The position numbers and the translations under genes were made by a program. A stretch of 64,000 nt of DNA from Saussurea involucrata (lineage: Eukaryota; Streptophyta; Magnoliopsida; Asterales; Asteraceae): the NCBI GenBank assembly GCA_033807775.1, contig CM066315.1, forward strand, positions 60,520,320-60,584,319, given 5' to 3'. This document shows, piece after piece, positions 31,669 to 43,978 of the stretch (its first letter is position 1; every line of letters begins with the position of its first letter). Below the pieces are notes generated by a model. It ran no database searches, was not told the origin of the DNA, and worked only from the letters and a program-made list of their open reading frames with translations.

Positions 31669-34296
31669 CTGACAAATCGGTTTTGCAAGTAGGATCGCCA
31701 GATTATCATCTTCAGCGATGCCTTTGTCTTTGCTTTTCTCAGCGCCAGAGGCTGAGTGCTTTGTCTTTGTCTTCTCCCCTGAAGGTTCTTTTATTGAAAT
31801 ACCTTTAAGAGCTTTGGTTCGAGGAGCAGGTTTGACAACAAAGAAATCATCGTCATCTTCATCATCATCATCATCGTTCCTTGGAGAGGAGGATGGTTCA
31901 GCTTCAGGGATGTCGAAGTCTTCGTCTTCTTCTGCTTCGGATTCCTCAGCATCTTCTTCGAGTTGCTCCCCCTCAGATACAGAGGCGAGGTTCTCGGTTC
32001 CCTCAGGGTTTTCATCTCCCTGAGGTCCAGTAATCCGATCTTCATTACCCTCTCCCCTGATAGATTCATCATGGGAAAGGTCTTCAGCGCTCTTCTCCTG
32101 TTCAGCGCTCTTCTCCCCCTCTTTCTCATGATGGGCGGGGGAGGAATGGGTAGATTCAGCATTGGTGTTGTCTCTGTCTTCTGGGCCAGAGATTTTCACA
32201 CAACCTTCAAGCTTAGCTATTCTGTCTTCTAGGCCAGAAATAGCAGGCGTGATTTTCTTCAGCTCTTGGCGATCCTCTGCGGTGAATGAGTCCAAAACAG
32301 GTGCAGGGGCCGGAGCAGGAGCTGGATTATTTGCCTTGTTCACCAGCGTCTCGATCATTGTCTTGACAGAACTAAGATCGGTCTTCACTGAGCCCAAGTC
32401 GGTCTTGACCACTGACATATCACCTTCGAGTGTACCAACCGATTTCTTCAGCGTTGTAACCTCGCTGGAAATGGTGGAAACTGATGATTTGAGGTTGGTG
32501 TAGTCAGTGTAGATGTCGGAGAGCACTTTGGCAAAGTCGGCGAGAGTTTTATCAAGGTCTTTGATGTCATCAGAGGAGGCCTTCTTTTCCACCACAGTAG
32601 TCAGCTTCGTCAGATTCTCTCCAGCGTTTGTTACAGCTGTAGAGTTATTTGATAGACCGGTGGTGAGATCCGTAAGTTTCATCTCCATAGACTTCAGAGA
32701 CTGGTTGATGTCTCCCAAATAAGGACCTGTAACATATAAGTACTTGTGAACAAAGGAAAGCTCAGAAGTTTCAGGTTTAGTTACAGTGTTTAAGGTGGGA
32801 TCTGTACCCGCAGGAGCGTTGACGAACTCATCAAAGTTTCGAGTCCCTCCATAGTGTTCCATATCTCCCTCAAAAGTTCCGTGAGGGATGGAGATCTCTG
32901 CAGGTCCTTTCTTAGTCATTCGCTGAGAAGCTTCAATGGCTTCTTTAATGATGGCATCTCCAGTTTTGACTGGAGGAGTGTCCAAAGAAGTAGAGGGAGG
33001 AGCGAAGGATAAGAATTGGGGTTGGGTTTCAAGTTCAGCGTTGGATTCGCTGAGAAGTACTTCATCAGTCTTTTGAGAGACTGACGAAGGTTGGGTAGAT
33101 TCCAAAGTTCTAACCTCAGCGTTTAAGGACGCTGAAGTAGGTTTAGAAGGGATGGCTTGAATTGGTGTGGCAGAGCGTACCACGGAACTTTCCTTCAGCT
33201 CTTCAGAATGAGCTGAGGAGTCTTCAGCATGCAATTGCTGGGGTTGCTCCTTGGTTTTCTTGATCCTTTTGGAATCAAGAGGGGTAAGAGATTGTTTCCT
33301 TTTCTTAGAAGGAATGGATTTTGTGGCCTGGGAATCAGCGAGGGGTATAGTCGCTGAAGGAGCCACAGAAAGCGGAGAATTAAGTAGAGTGAGAAGGGTA
33401 GAGAGACGTACCTCGTTGGCGACAGGCTTGAAGTCGAGAACTTTAGGGCCAATCTGAGAGAGTTTCAGATCACCCTCTTCAGGATAGCTGTCCTTCAGGC
33501 CATATTGAAAGATGGCGCTGATGAATCGTGGGTAAGGAACCCATGCTGGTCGGTCAGCGGCAGAATCAACACGTTGAATGAGGTCTTCATAGATGATGGA
33601 GGCCCAGTCAATGTTGAGACCTTTCAGCAGTGCGTAACCCATGGCCTGCTGAGGTTGAGCGGCTTGATCAAAAGATCCGGATTTCGCTGTCATGCAGCTG
33701 ATCAGGTGAGCGAAGATGAAGTTCATCTCGCTGGGCATCTTGGATTTCTTTATCAGCGTCAGCTTCTTCTCAGGTAGCTTGTCTCTTCCAGTCTCCCAGA
33801 TGTAACCCATCGCATCAAGGAAAGCAATGATTTCTTCCCTGTCAGCGTGCTTCTTGTGGTCAGGAAATGGAATGAAAGGATTTTCTGAGGTAGCGTTAGG
33901 GAACTTCAGAGCTTTGCGGATTATTGCGGGGGTTATCTTGATGGTGCCATACTCAGTATCGCTGAGTATGCAGTCGATGGTTTTAGATGGATCTTTGGCT
34001 GAGGGTAGGTTGGTGTGTCTGGCAGAGTACCAGAATTGGGATAATAGACGCTGACTGGCAGGAGGTGTGATTGTCAGTGCTGTGTAGATGGGGCTATTCT
34101 TCAAAAAATTTACAGCGTCGTCTAGATGGGATACCTGCTTCCGAGGAGGAAACTCGAGAAGCGCTGAAAGGTTGTTTGCCTTTGACCAGTCTAGTTGATC
34201 CAGCTCAAACTTAACCTGAGGAGCTTTGGTGATTTCCAGTTCCTCAGAATCAGCGGAGATGGACTCAGCGGTAACATTCAGCTTTGAAGTTGCCAT
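31669..34296 (-). CDS. Post-pol ORF, exon 1, inner copia
   Basis: 876 codons from the ATG at 34296 to the predicted donor. The N-terminal block, coiled-coil region and acidic tail are those of the outer copy, with several small in-frame indels. No signal peptide or membrane helix is visible. Predicted spliced product about 1287 residues. Confidence 0.72.
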
Positions 34297-35279
34297 TTCA
34301 CTGTATTATCAGTTCACCCAAAGATGTTAACAAATAAGAAATATCTTAATGTGGAAAGAAAATTTCCATTAAGATTTTTCGAATTTTGTCCATTTCATTC
34401 AGACAAAAAAGTCTTAATGAAGATTAGGGTTTTTCTTGTTTTAAAAAAAACGAATATAACACCTATAAGCCTTGTATTCCAGTTTTTAAAAAAAATGGAT
34501 ACGAAAGAAGAACAAGTTTAAGATTTTAGATTTAAAACTTGAAGAACAACCATGAAATGGTTGTGTTTATAAAACCATGTAAGAAAATGATTTTATTTTT
34601 GAGTTCTTTTGTTTGATCTTGTGTAAAACAATGATAAGATCGAAAACAAGTTATTTGCATTTGATAATAGATAAGAACATATTAACCTTGAGATTGATGA
34701 AGAAGATGATGAACAGTTTTTGAAGATTGAGAGCACAAAATGCAACAGTGTTCTTTTCTTGCGGAGAAAGATTGACTCGCGTAAAAGACAAATATAAACT
34801 TTGAGAGTGTTTATATAGGAAGAGAGTAGAGAGAGAAAAACTTGAGCGGGAAAGTTTTTCATCATGACACGGACACGTGTTTGCATTTGATTGGATAGAC
34901 AACGAAACGTGCAAACGTGTGTCAGAAAAAGAGCGTGCCTGGTGTTATCCGTTGTAATGACGTCACAACTGTCCTTTCACATTCTTCCGTTGTCTCTGAG
35001 GTTTTGAAAGAAAAAACTCAGGGACTCTTTGGAAAATATGAAGCACTGAATAGAAATATCAGTGAGGGTTTTAAGAAATTTCAAAATATTATTCAGCGAT
35101 GAAAGAATTTGAAATCTTGCATTTTCATGCGTTTTGTCAGAGAAAACATACCTTGATATCAGTTTAACCCAATTTATTCAGAGAGAAGATGATGAAATGG
35201 ATTGTACAAGTTTATTTTATCCAGAGCCTATACAAGAATGTATAAACGTATCGCTGATTAAATGTGAACCGCTGAAGAT
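34297..35279 (-). promoter_or_regulatory. Internal promoter-like module, inner copia
   Basis: Noncoding spacer with TGACGTCA (34958-34965), CACGTG (34874-34879) and CTATATAAAC (34809-34818) on the minus strand, in the same order and similar spacing as the outer copy. Confidence 0.5.
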
Positions 35280-38200
35280 TTATCCTTCAAAGTTCAGCAT
35301 TCCAAGCTCGCTGATGAGAAAGTTGAATCTTGTCTCATCAAGAGGTTTGGTAAACAAATCAGCTAACTGATAATCAGTTGGGATAAAATGAAGTTCTATA
35401 TCACCATTCATCACATGATCTCTGATAAAATGATATCTGATTTCTATGTGTTTTGTCTTTGAGTGTAGCACTGGATTGTTTGCTATAGCGATGGCACTTG
35501 TGCTGTCGCAATAGATTGGAATTTTGGAGAGCTGAAGATCATAGTCTAGTAGTTGATTTCTCATCCACAAGACTTGAGAACAGCAGCTTCCAGCGGCTAC
35601 ATACTCAGCTTCAGCTGTGGAAGTGGACACTGAGTTTTGCTTCTTACTTGTCCAACTTACCAGCTTTCCACCCAGGAGCTGACATCCTCCTGTGGTACTT
35701 TTCCTATCCATTTTGCAACCTGCAAAATCACTGTCTGAATAGGCGGTTAGATCGAATCCTGAATCTTTGGGATACCAAAGACCTAGATTCGCTGTACCCT
35801 TAAGATATCGAAAGATTCGCTTTACAGCTTTCATATGAGATATCTTAGGTTCAGCTTGATATCGTGCGCACAGACATGTTGCAAACATAATATCGGGTCG
35901 GCTAGCTGTAAGATACAGTAGTGAGCCGATCATCCCACGGTACAGCGTGACATTGACAGGAACACCCTTTGTGTCCTTATCAAGTATCAGCGGTGGTGCC
36001 ATAGGGGTTTTCATAGCTGAACTTTCAGTTAAGTCGAATTTTTTCAGCATATCTTTAACATACTTTCCCTGATTTATAAAAGTTCCTTTTTCAGTTTGCT
36101 TAATCTGAAGACCAAGGAAATATGTTAGTTCACCCATCATACTCATTTTATACTCATCTTTCATTCAATCAGCGAAACGAGTACAAAGCTCAGGGTTAGT
36201 AGAACCAAATATAATGTCATCAACATATATTTGAACTAAAATGATATGACCTTTTATTTTTCTAAAAAACAAAGTTTTGTCAATCTTACCTCTCTCAAAT
36301 TTTTCAAGGTGGAGATAAGTAGAAAGAGTGTCATACCATGCACGAGGAGCTTGCTTCAAGCCATAAAGTGCCTTATCCAGCTTATAAACATAACCTGGAC
36401 GCTTAGGATCTGAGAATCCTGGAGGTTGTTCCACATAAACTTCTTCATTCAGCTTTCCATTTAGAAACGCTGACTTAACATCCATTTGATGTACAGTGAA
36501 GTTTTTGTGTACAGCATATGCTAAGAAAAGACGAATAGATTCAAGTCTTGCTACAGGAGCAAAGGTTTCGTCATAATCTATACCTTCCTCTTGTCTGTAT
36601 CCCTGAGCAACAAGACGAGCTTTGTTGCGAGTTAAAGTACCATGTTCGTCCAACTTGTTTCAATAGACCCACTTAGTGCCTATCACTGTTTTGTCAGTTG
36701 GTCTCCGAACAAGTTTCCAAACTTTGTTTCTTTCGAATTCAGTCAGCTCTTCTTGCATAGCGCTGACCCAGTTTGGATCTCTGAGGGCATCATCTATTTT
36801 CTTTGGTTCAGTTAGAGAAATAAAGTTAACAAATAAACAAATATTACCTGCACTTCTACGAGTCTGAATACCAGCGTTGGGATCACCAAGAATCTGAACT
36901 GGAGAAACTGAAGATGAGGCTTCAGCTACTACTGGATAATCAGCTAAGAGAGGAATGCTTGCATTTGTCACTTCATTCACTGATTGCTGAGAAATAGATG
37001 GAATTTCTGAGACATTTGGATCAACTGCGGGTATAGTATTTATAGGAACAGCTGAGACCCAAGATGTTTCAGCTTCACTATTCTGCATATTGGGAATGAT
37101 AGTAGGACCATCATTTTCAGTTGTATGAGTATGAGTAGTGGGAACATCTTCTGAATCACAAAGATGAGAAAACATCCATTGATTCAGTTCTTCTGTATCA
37201 GCGTTCGGTTTAGAGTTCGCTGAACGGGATTCGTCAAACGTGACGTGAATAGTTTCTTCTACAGTTTGTCTTCTTCGGTTGAAGACTCTGAAGGCTTTGG
37301 AAACTGAGGAGTATCCAAGAAAGATTCCATCATCAGCCTTAGGATCAAACTTTCCAAGGGCATCTCTGTTGTTCAGTATGAAACACTGACAACCAAAGAT
37401 GTGAAGAAAGCTGATTGAAGGCTTTCTCCCATGAAAAAGTTCATAGGCTGTCTTTTTGAATCTTTTGACTATCAGCGACCTGTTTTGCGTAAAACAAGCC
37501 GTGTTGACAGCTTCTGCCCAAAACTGAGTAGGCAGGTGAGAATCGCTGAGCATTGAACGTGCAGCTTCAATAATTGTTCTATTTCTTCTTTCAGCGACTC
37601 CGTTTTGTTGTGGTGTTCTCACTGACGAAAAGTTGTGAGAAATACCCTTGCTCTCAAGGAAGGAATCAAGAGAACTGTTTTTGAATTCAGTTCCATGATC
37701 ACTCCTTATTGAGCGAACAGTCATATTGTTCAGAGTTTCCATCTTCCGAACAAAGGTGATGAGTTCTTCAAGGGTGTCACTCTTAGAACGGAGAAACATT
37801 ACCCATGTGTAACGAGAGAATTCATCAACTATGACCAGCGTATATTTCTTTCCAGCGATGGATTGTTTGTTAACGGGGCCAAACAAATCCATATGGAGTT
37901 GTTGAAGAGGAGATGACACTGAGGAAACTTGCTTGGACTTAAAGCTTGCCTTGGTCTGCTTCCCTTTTTCACACGCTGAACATAAGGATTCTTTGGCGTA
38001 TGAATGTTGAGGTAGACCAGTGACTAACTCTTTGGATGAAAGAGTATTCAGTGTCTTGAAGTTGAGATGTGAAAGCCTCTTGTGCCATAGCCAGTTGACA
38101 TCAGAAGATGCCTTTGAGAAGAAACAGGAGTTCTCAGTGGTTGTTGAGTCCATGTTTATAACGTAAACATTTTCCAAACGATAACCGCTGAGAGCTATCT

Positions 38201-39782
38201 TCTCCTTTTTGTCAGAGACAAAGCAGGATTCCTTGGTGAAAATCACTTTGTTATCCATGTCGCAAAGCTGACTGATGCTCAGAAGATTATGCTTCAGCCC
38301 TTCAACATATGCGACTCTTCTGAAGGATGTTGTACCATTTGAAAGTACACCATACCCTCGGGTGTGTCCTTTTCCATTTCCACCGAAAGTCACAGAGGGA
38401 CCCTTCTCTTCCTTGTATTCAGCGAGCAGGCTTTTCTTTCCAGTCATGTGTCTAGAGCATCCGCTATCGAGATACCAGATACCCTTCTTAACCTGAATGG
38501 CAGATGTTGAAGTGGAGGGAATGTTTGAACTTTCTTCCTCTTCTTCAATCTTGGCCATGAGACATTGATTTGCTTCATCATCTTCAGAATCAGATGATGA
38601 GGCTTCTTCATCAGAAGCAGCCCAATCATAGTCAGCCATTAGGCCTTTTCCCTTCTTCTTAAAGCTTTTCAGCTTTGCATACTTCTCCTTCAGCTTTAAG
38701 TATTTTTCGTCTTTATTCCTTGGAACAAAGGATTTCTTTGTAAAGGCTGAAGGTCTCATGATTTTCTTTGACCTGCACTCGTTAGCGAAATGACCTGTCT
38801 TTTCGCAGTTAAAACAAGTAGCAGTAGCCTTATCAACAAAAGCTGATGACTTAGGCTTGTCAGCTATAGAAAGAGTTTTGTTCTTTCTAAACAATTTCTT
38901 CTTGGCGAATCTCCTGAACTTTTTAGTTAGGAGAGCCAAGGATTCATCATCTGAAGAATCAGAATCTGATGATCTTTCAGAGTTACTTTCTAACTCAGTG
39001 ATAGTGACCACGGGTCGCTGAGTAGAAGGTTCCTCTGAGATTAAAGCAACAGGGGTGCTTTTGGAATCTTTTACAAGATTCTTCTTAAGATGGCTAGATT
39101 GCTCATGATTCAGCAATGTGCCATATAAGGTAGCAAGTGTCATTGATCTTAGATCTTTTGACAGCTTGAGACACATGGAATAATTGTCCCAGCTTTCAGG
39201 TAAACATTCTAAAAACTTTGTCAGAACTTCAAAGTTAGAATATTCCTTACCAACCGTTTTAAGATCTATAATTAAGCAATTAAAACGTTGATGTACTTCA
39301 GAGAGAGTTTCATTCTTACCAGAGATGAAACTTTCGTATTGTCTTACCAGGTTGATCTTTCTTGAATCCTGGACTTCAGACGTTCCTTCATACTGAACAC
39401 ATATTGTGTCCCACATGGATTTTGAGGATTTTAGGTTCATGACGGAATGGTAGACTTCGTCAGGAAGGGCCATGGATAGTATGGATCTGGCTTTTGTATC
39501 TATAGCCACTTTCTTCTTGTCTTCATCGGTCCAATGATGGATTTCCTTTGGAATCAGCCTTTCTGGAATAGCAGCTCTAGTTGCAGTGGCTGGAACGGCA
39601 GGATCAATCGTTACAGGGATGTGTGGACCGTTTTCAAGATAGTAAGGTATAGTAGGGTCTACACCTTCTAAGAAGAGTGTCATCCTATTTTTCCATAAGT
39701 TGAAGTTGTCTCTGGAAAATCTAGGGGGTTTTGCAAGAGAACCATTGTCGATATAGTGAGTGTTTGTGTTTGAGTTGGCCAT
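35280..39782 (-). pseudogene. Copia gag-pol fusion, inner element, two nonsense codons
   Basis: 1501 codons in a single frame from the ATG at 39782. In order: gag capsid-like domain (about residues 10-250), one zinc knuckle CFNCEKTGHFANEC (about 322-335), protease YLDSGCSRHMTG (about 435), pre-integrase zinc motif, integrase D,D35E, RT with YVDD (36216-36227) and RNase H (AYSDSDFAGC). Stops are TGA at 36660-36662 (Arg CGA in the outer copy) just after GTKWVY, and TGA at 36165-36167 (Arg AGA in the outer copy) after LCTRFAD. A 20-codon deletion removes the segment before QILGDPNAG. The 382-codon gag C-terminal segment of the outer copy is absent. Confidence 0.9.
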
Positions 39783-39848
39783 TTTCAGATAATAGCAAGG
39801 AAGAGAAATATCTTAGATTAGATATTGTTTATGAGATTAAACAAATCT

Positions 39849-39860
39849 GCTCTGATACCA
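39849..39860 (-). promoter_or_regulatory. Primer binding site (tRNA-iMet), inner copia
   Basis: TGGTATCAGAGC on the minus strand, 2 nt after the 5' LTR. Confidence 0.92.
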
Positions 39861-39862
39861 CT

Positions 39863-40825
39863 TGTTGGTCCCGAAAGGCTTAAACAAGTTTGTAGAAGGG
39901 GGGGGGGGGTTGAATACAAACACACTATTTTACTTTTCTAAATTGTTTATTGATAAATCATTAACAATTTACAGCTTGTTGCGGAAACAAGATTAAGGAT
40001 AAACCTAAATCTAAACAAGTTGGAACACTAAGTTTTCTTGCACTAAGAAAGATAAGGAGATTACTAATAAAATCCTATCTTGAGAGATTTGAACTTGTCC
40101 AGAGTTAGCAAGTTACTTCAAATGAAGTGAGTTCATCTCTTTATATACTGCATGCATTTAATGCAATTCAGTATACACTTTACACGTGTCATCAGCGGAT
40201 TGGTTGCATGTCATTGACCTTTGTTGACAACCTTAGTAGCCGCATGAATGAACAGTGTAGTATTAGAGTGGTTGTACGATTTCAGATTTTCGGAGGTTCT
40301 TTTCTGACATTTCGTACGGTGGCGTGCAAGGGAGGTTAAGACAAAAGTACTTTGTACAGAGGACTTCATGATCAGCTTTCGTTGATTCAGTGATTATCAT
40401 TTACTATTCAGCAGATGATAAAGTTCAGCGATAGCTGAAGTCTTGTACTTGATACTTCACGTTGAGTGGACAAATCTGAGTCTTCGCTGATCCGCATCAG
40501 TTCATTAGGAGACTTGTCGCTGGTTCTTGAGCTTGATCTTCGACTTCAGCGTAGAACCTTTGTTGACGTGAATCTTGTCTTCAGGGATCATAAGTAAACA
40601 ACTAACTTATCAGCGATCACCATAAGGACTGAACAGACTCAGCGATATGGTGAACAGTGTTCGCTGAATGTTTAATCTAAAAGTGCGAGAGTTCCTATCA
40701 GCAGTACTGTAAGATCTTAGTACTTATCAGCGATAGTGAAACTCTGATACATATTGTTTACTTACAATTTTCACTAAGTATTTAAGATAGGGTCATTATC
40801 AAATCACTGAGGGTTTGGATCAACA
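39863..40825 (-). repeat. Inner copia 5' LTR
   Basis: 963 bp, partner of 29048-30013. It holds the promoter module described separately. Confidence 0.95.
40139..40188 (-). promoter_or_regulatory. LTR promoter, inner copia
   Basis: The minus strand has the G-box CACGTG (40183-40188) about 35 bp upstream of TATATAAAG (40139-40147). This is a plausible start region for genomic RNA. Confidence 0.6.
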
Positions 40826-40830
40826 GATGA
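40826..40830. repeat. Inner element target-site duplication, right (GATGA)
   Basis: Partner of 29043-29047. Confidence 0.92.
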
Positions 40831-41181
40831 CTTCAGGTTCATGACGGAATGGTAGACTTCGTCAGGAAGGGCCATGGATAGTATGGATCTGGCTTTTGTA
40901 TCTATAGCCACTTTCTTCTTATCTTCATCGGTCCACATGTGTATTTCCTTTGGAATCAGCCTTTCTGGAATAGCAGCTCTAGTTGCAGTGGCTAGAACTA
41001 AAGGATCAATTGTTACAGGGATGTGTGGGCCATTTTCAAGATAGTAGGTCATAGTAGGGCCTACACCTTCTAAGAAGAGCATCATCCTATTTTTCCATAA
41101 ATTGAAGTTATCTCTGGAAAATCTAGGGGGTTTTGCAAGAGAACCATTGTCTATATAATGTGTGTTTGTGTTGGAGGCCAT
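40826..41181 (-). pseudogene. Copia gag, 5' part, outer element
   Basis: 118 codons from the ATG at 41181 (MASNTNTHYIDNGSLAKPPR) through LPDEVYHSVMNLKSS, where the inner element begins. The same frame resumes at 29047 as SKAMWDTICVQ. It is the N-terminal part of the capsid-like gag domain. Only the insertion breaks it. Confidence 0.88.
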
Positions 41182-41247
41182 TTTCAGATAATAGCAAGGA
41201 AGAGAAATATCTTAGATTAGATCTTGTTTATGAGATTAAACAAATCC

Positions 41248-41259
41248 GCTCTGATACCA
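41248..41259 (-). promoter_or_regulatory. Primer binding site (tRNA-iMet), outer copia
   Basis: TGGTATCAGAGC on the minus strand, 2 nt after the 5' LTR. Confidence 0.92.
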
Positions 41260-41261
41260 CT

Positions 41262-42232
41262 TGTTGGTCCCGAAGGCCTATACAAGTTTGTAGAAGGGGG
41301 GGGGGGGGTTGAATACAAACACACATATTTTACTTTACTAAATTGTTTATTGATAAATCATTAACAATTTACAGCTTGTTGCGGAGACAAGATTAAGGAT
41401 AAACCTAAATCTAAACAAGTTGGAACATTAAGGTTTCTTGCACTAAGAAAGATAAGGAAATTACTAATAATAACCTATCTTGAGATAAGAGATATAAACT
41501 TGTCCAGAGTTAGCAAGTTACTTAAAATGAAGTGAGTTCATCTCTTTATATACTGCATGCATTAAATGCAAATCAATATATACTTTACACGTGTCATCAG
41601 CTGGTTGGTTGCATGTCATTGACCTTGGTTGACAACCTTAGTAGCCGTAAGGATGAACAGTGTAGTATCAGAGTGGTTGTACGATTTCAGATATTCGGAG
41701 GTTCTTTTCTGACATTTCGTACGGAGGCGTGCAAGGGTGGTTAAGACAAAAGTACTTTGTACGGAGGACTTCATGATCAGCTTTCGTTGATTCAGCGATT
41801 ATCATTTACTATTCAGCAGATGATAAAGTTCAGCGATAGCTGAAGTCTTGTACTTGATACTTCACGTTGAGTGGACAAATCTGAGTCTTCGCTGATCCGC
41901 ATCAGTTCATTAGGAGACTTGTCGCTGGTTCTTGAGCTTGATCTTCGACTTCAGCGTAGAACCTTTGTTGACGTGAAACTTGTCTTCAGGGATCATAAGT
42001 AAACAACTAACTTATCAGCGATCATCATAATGACTGAACAGACTCAGAGCATTAATGATGAACAGTGTTCACTGAATGTTTAATTTAAAAAGCGAGAGTT
42101 CCTATCAGCGGTACTGGAAGATCTTAGTACTTATCAGCGATAGTGAAACGCTGATACATATTGTTTACTTACAATTTTCACTAAGTATTTAAGAGAGGGT
42201 CATTATCAAATCACTGAGGGTTTGGATCAACA
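41262..42232 (-). repeat. Outer copia 5' LTR
   Basis: 971 bp, partner of 17393-18364, with a 13-G run near its plus-strand start. Confidence 0.92.
41544..41593 (-). promoter_or_regulatory. LTR promoter, outer copia
   Basis: CACGTG (41588-41593) upstream of TATATAAAG (41544-41552) on the minus strand, as in the inner copy. Confidence 0.6.
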
Positions 42233-43308
42233 AAGATTTCGGGCTGAAATTGTTGTGCAGACCTGGGAGGCACGAACAGAAAGTTGCGCGATTTGCCACG
42301 TGGTTTGCAAACGACGTTGAAAGTGGCACAAGTCTCTGTTTGGTGCACCTTCGTCGGTTCGCTTCGTTTTTTGGGTCTTGAATCGAGGCATCGATTGGGG
42401 GTTTGCTTTAGGGGTTTAGTAGAGATGTTTTAGGATGTAATTAGATGGTTTAACACCACTCTTATGGCGTCCAATTCAGGTGTACGGTTTGAGTTAAAGT
42501 GAGTTTCGGAGCGTGTGGTGTTTTGCTAAAGCTCAGGTGAGTTCCTTTATCCCCTGTTTAATTGGAAAATGATTTGTGAATGTTTTAAATGACTAAATTT
42601 GGTATCATGATGGTAATATGCATATGTATCCTTTGAAATGGAACATGATCTTTATGCATTATGAAAGTATTTTCCAACGTACGCATTGATTGCATGTTCT
42701 TATGAGTTATTGTTTATATGTGTGGTCAGGTTGCACAGTGGGGGAGTTGAGCCTTGGATTGTTGAGAATCCTTGGAGAGTTGATTGGATCGTGTGCCTTG
42801 AATCCGTTTCTTGTGCACACGGATATGACATCTTCTGGGGGGGGGGGGGGGGGATCTACTAATGGCCCCGAGTGTGGACATCACATGAGGTGATGGGAGT
42901 TGAGACCACTGTGCAATACCCTTATGTGGAGTCGAGCATTTAAACTGTATTTACATTTATTAATGTGACAATTTGTACGTTTTGAATTGGTGTTTGTGTG
43001 GAACTGTTTTAAAGAGGGAACTCACTAGACCTCGTGGTCTAACCCTCGCTTTTAAAAAAAATTAAAACCATTTTCAGGTAAGAGTTTTGTTGGGTTTCAT
43101 CTAGAGAAGATGGAAAGAGGTGACGTTGTAAGAGGGGTATTGTCTAGTGGAGGCTTGTAGATCACCGTCGGGCTTCCTGTAGCATCTCAGTTGTGAAGGT
43201 GTTTATCCGTTGCGTACCTAGATTTAGAATTGATGTAATTTGTATACTTTGGGACCGATTTTGGTTGTAATGTTTAGAATTACTTCTTATGGAATTTGGG
43301 TTGTTACA
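42233..43308. repeat. Solo gypsy-type LTR, right part
   Basis: It continues the LTR begun at 15846 and ends GGGTTGTTACA at 43308, then CTTGC. It contains GAACTCACTAGACC (near 43018), a phrase common in plant gypsy LTRs, and a 17-G run at 42837-42853. No coding is seen. Confidence 0.7.
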
Positions 43309-43978
43309 CTTGCAGATATCCTTAGGCAGGCATCCCTCTATGTGCAATGGATAGATTTCTGTCGCACACATTCTTGCAAATATCCTAGACCATGACGACA
43401 TACGTTTTTTAAATTTAAAATTTCTGTCATTATCATACAAGTGGTTGTTTCCTTCTTAAATGTGCATCTTATAATTAACTGTAGATTAGTTTCTTAAACA
43501 TTTGCAAAAGGCATTTCATTTGCAGGTTTAAACTGCTAATTGTTTGTTGATGGAATGAGTTTGGCAACCATTTGTTTTGATGTTCAGGTGAAGAACTTCA
43601 GACCCATGTTAAATGAATTTGGTCTTGAATTGTAACTGGGTTTTCATGAGTTGTTTGAGTTTGGACCCAACTTTGAAAGCATAAAGTACAAGGCCTGTTG
43701 ATTGAGGAATGAAGGGAGTTCGGTAAGAAAGTTTTTTTTAATTGTTGATTTTCCATAACTTGGTGTATTTGTCAATTCATTTCTTATTTTATTGTTTTTC
43801 ATAATTTGTTGCCACCTTCAAGACTTGATGCATAACAATTATATGTCAATGTATCCAAGTGTTGTTATTCTATATTTGAGGTCGTCCTCTACTCTAACTT
43901 CTTTCACCAGCTTCCTTTTATATAGAATACTAATAGATTAAATACATGCATGCACAATTGGACAAATAATGAGTCTAA
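43309..43978. other. Low-copy-looking stretch, no clear gene
   Basis: Before the solo LTR inserted, this joined 15771-15845. I see only short open frames and no recognisable product. Confidence 0.4.

Larger units (their letters stand above)
29048..40825 (-). mobile_element. Inner SIRE/Maximus-like Ty1/copia element
   Basis: Full length (11.8 kb), same family and orientation as the element it sits in. LTRs 29048-30013 and 39863-40825 are identical as read, apart from a G run of 15 versus 12, so insertion was recent. Gag and pol are fused in one frame because the 1146-bp gag/pol segment is missing. Pol has two nonsense codons and a 60-bp in-frame deletion before RT. The post-pol ORF is open with its intron retained. 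Confidence 0.95.
17393..42232 (-). mobile_element. Outer SIRE/Maximus-like Ty1/copia element, interrupted
   Basis: A full-length minus-strand copia element whose LTRs are 17393-18364 and 41262-42232 (TGTTGGTCCC...GGATCAACA). Flanks GAGAT and AAGAT form a target duplication with one change. The order on the minus strand is LTR, primer site, gag (split by the inner element at 29048-40825), pol, a long two-exon extra ORF, purine tract, LTR. The two LTRs show roughly a dozen differences by eye. Pol has two nonsense codons. The extra ORF after pol and the long gag place it with SIRE/Maximus copia elements (inference). Confidence 0.9.

Noticed and set aside
42690..42893. 67-codon frame through the poly-G tract
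   Set aside because: The Gly run is produced by the homopolymer; noncoding LTR.
43162..43440. 92-codon minus-strand frame next to the solo LTR
   Set aside because: It crosses the LTR end and target duplication. The part outside the LTR is short and without a recognised domain.
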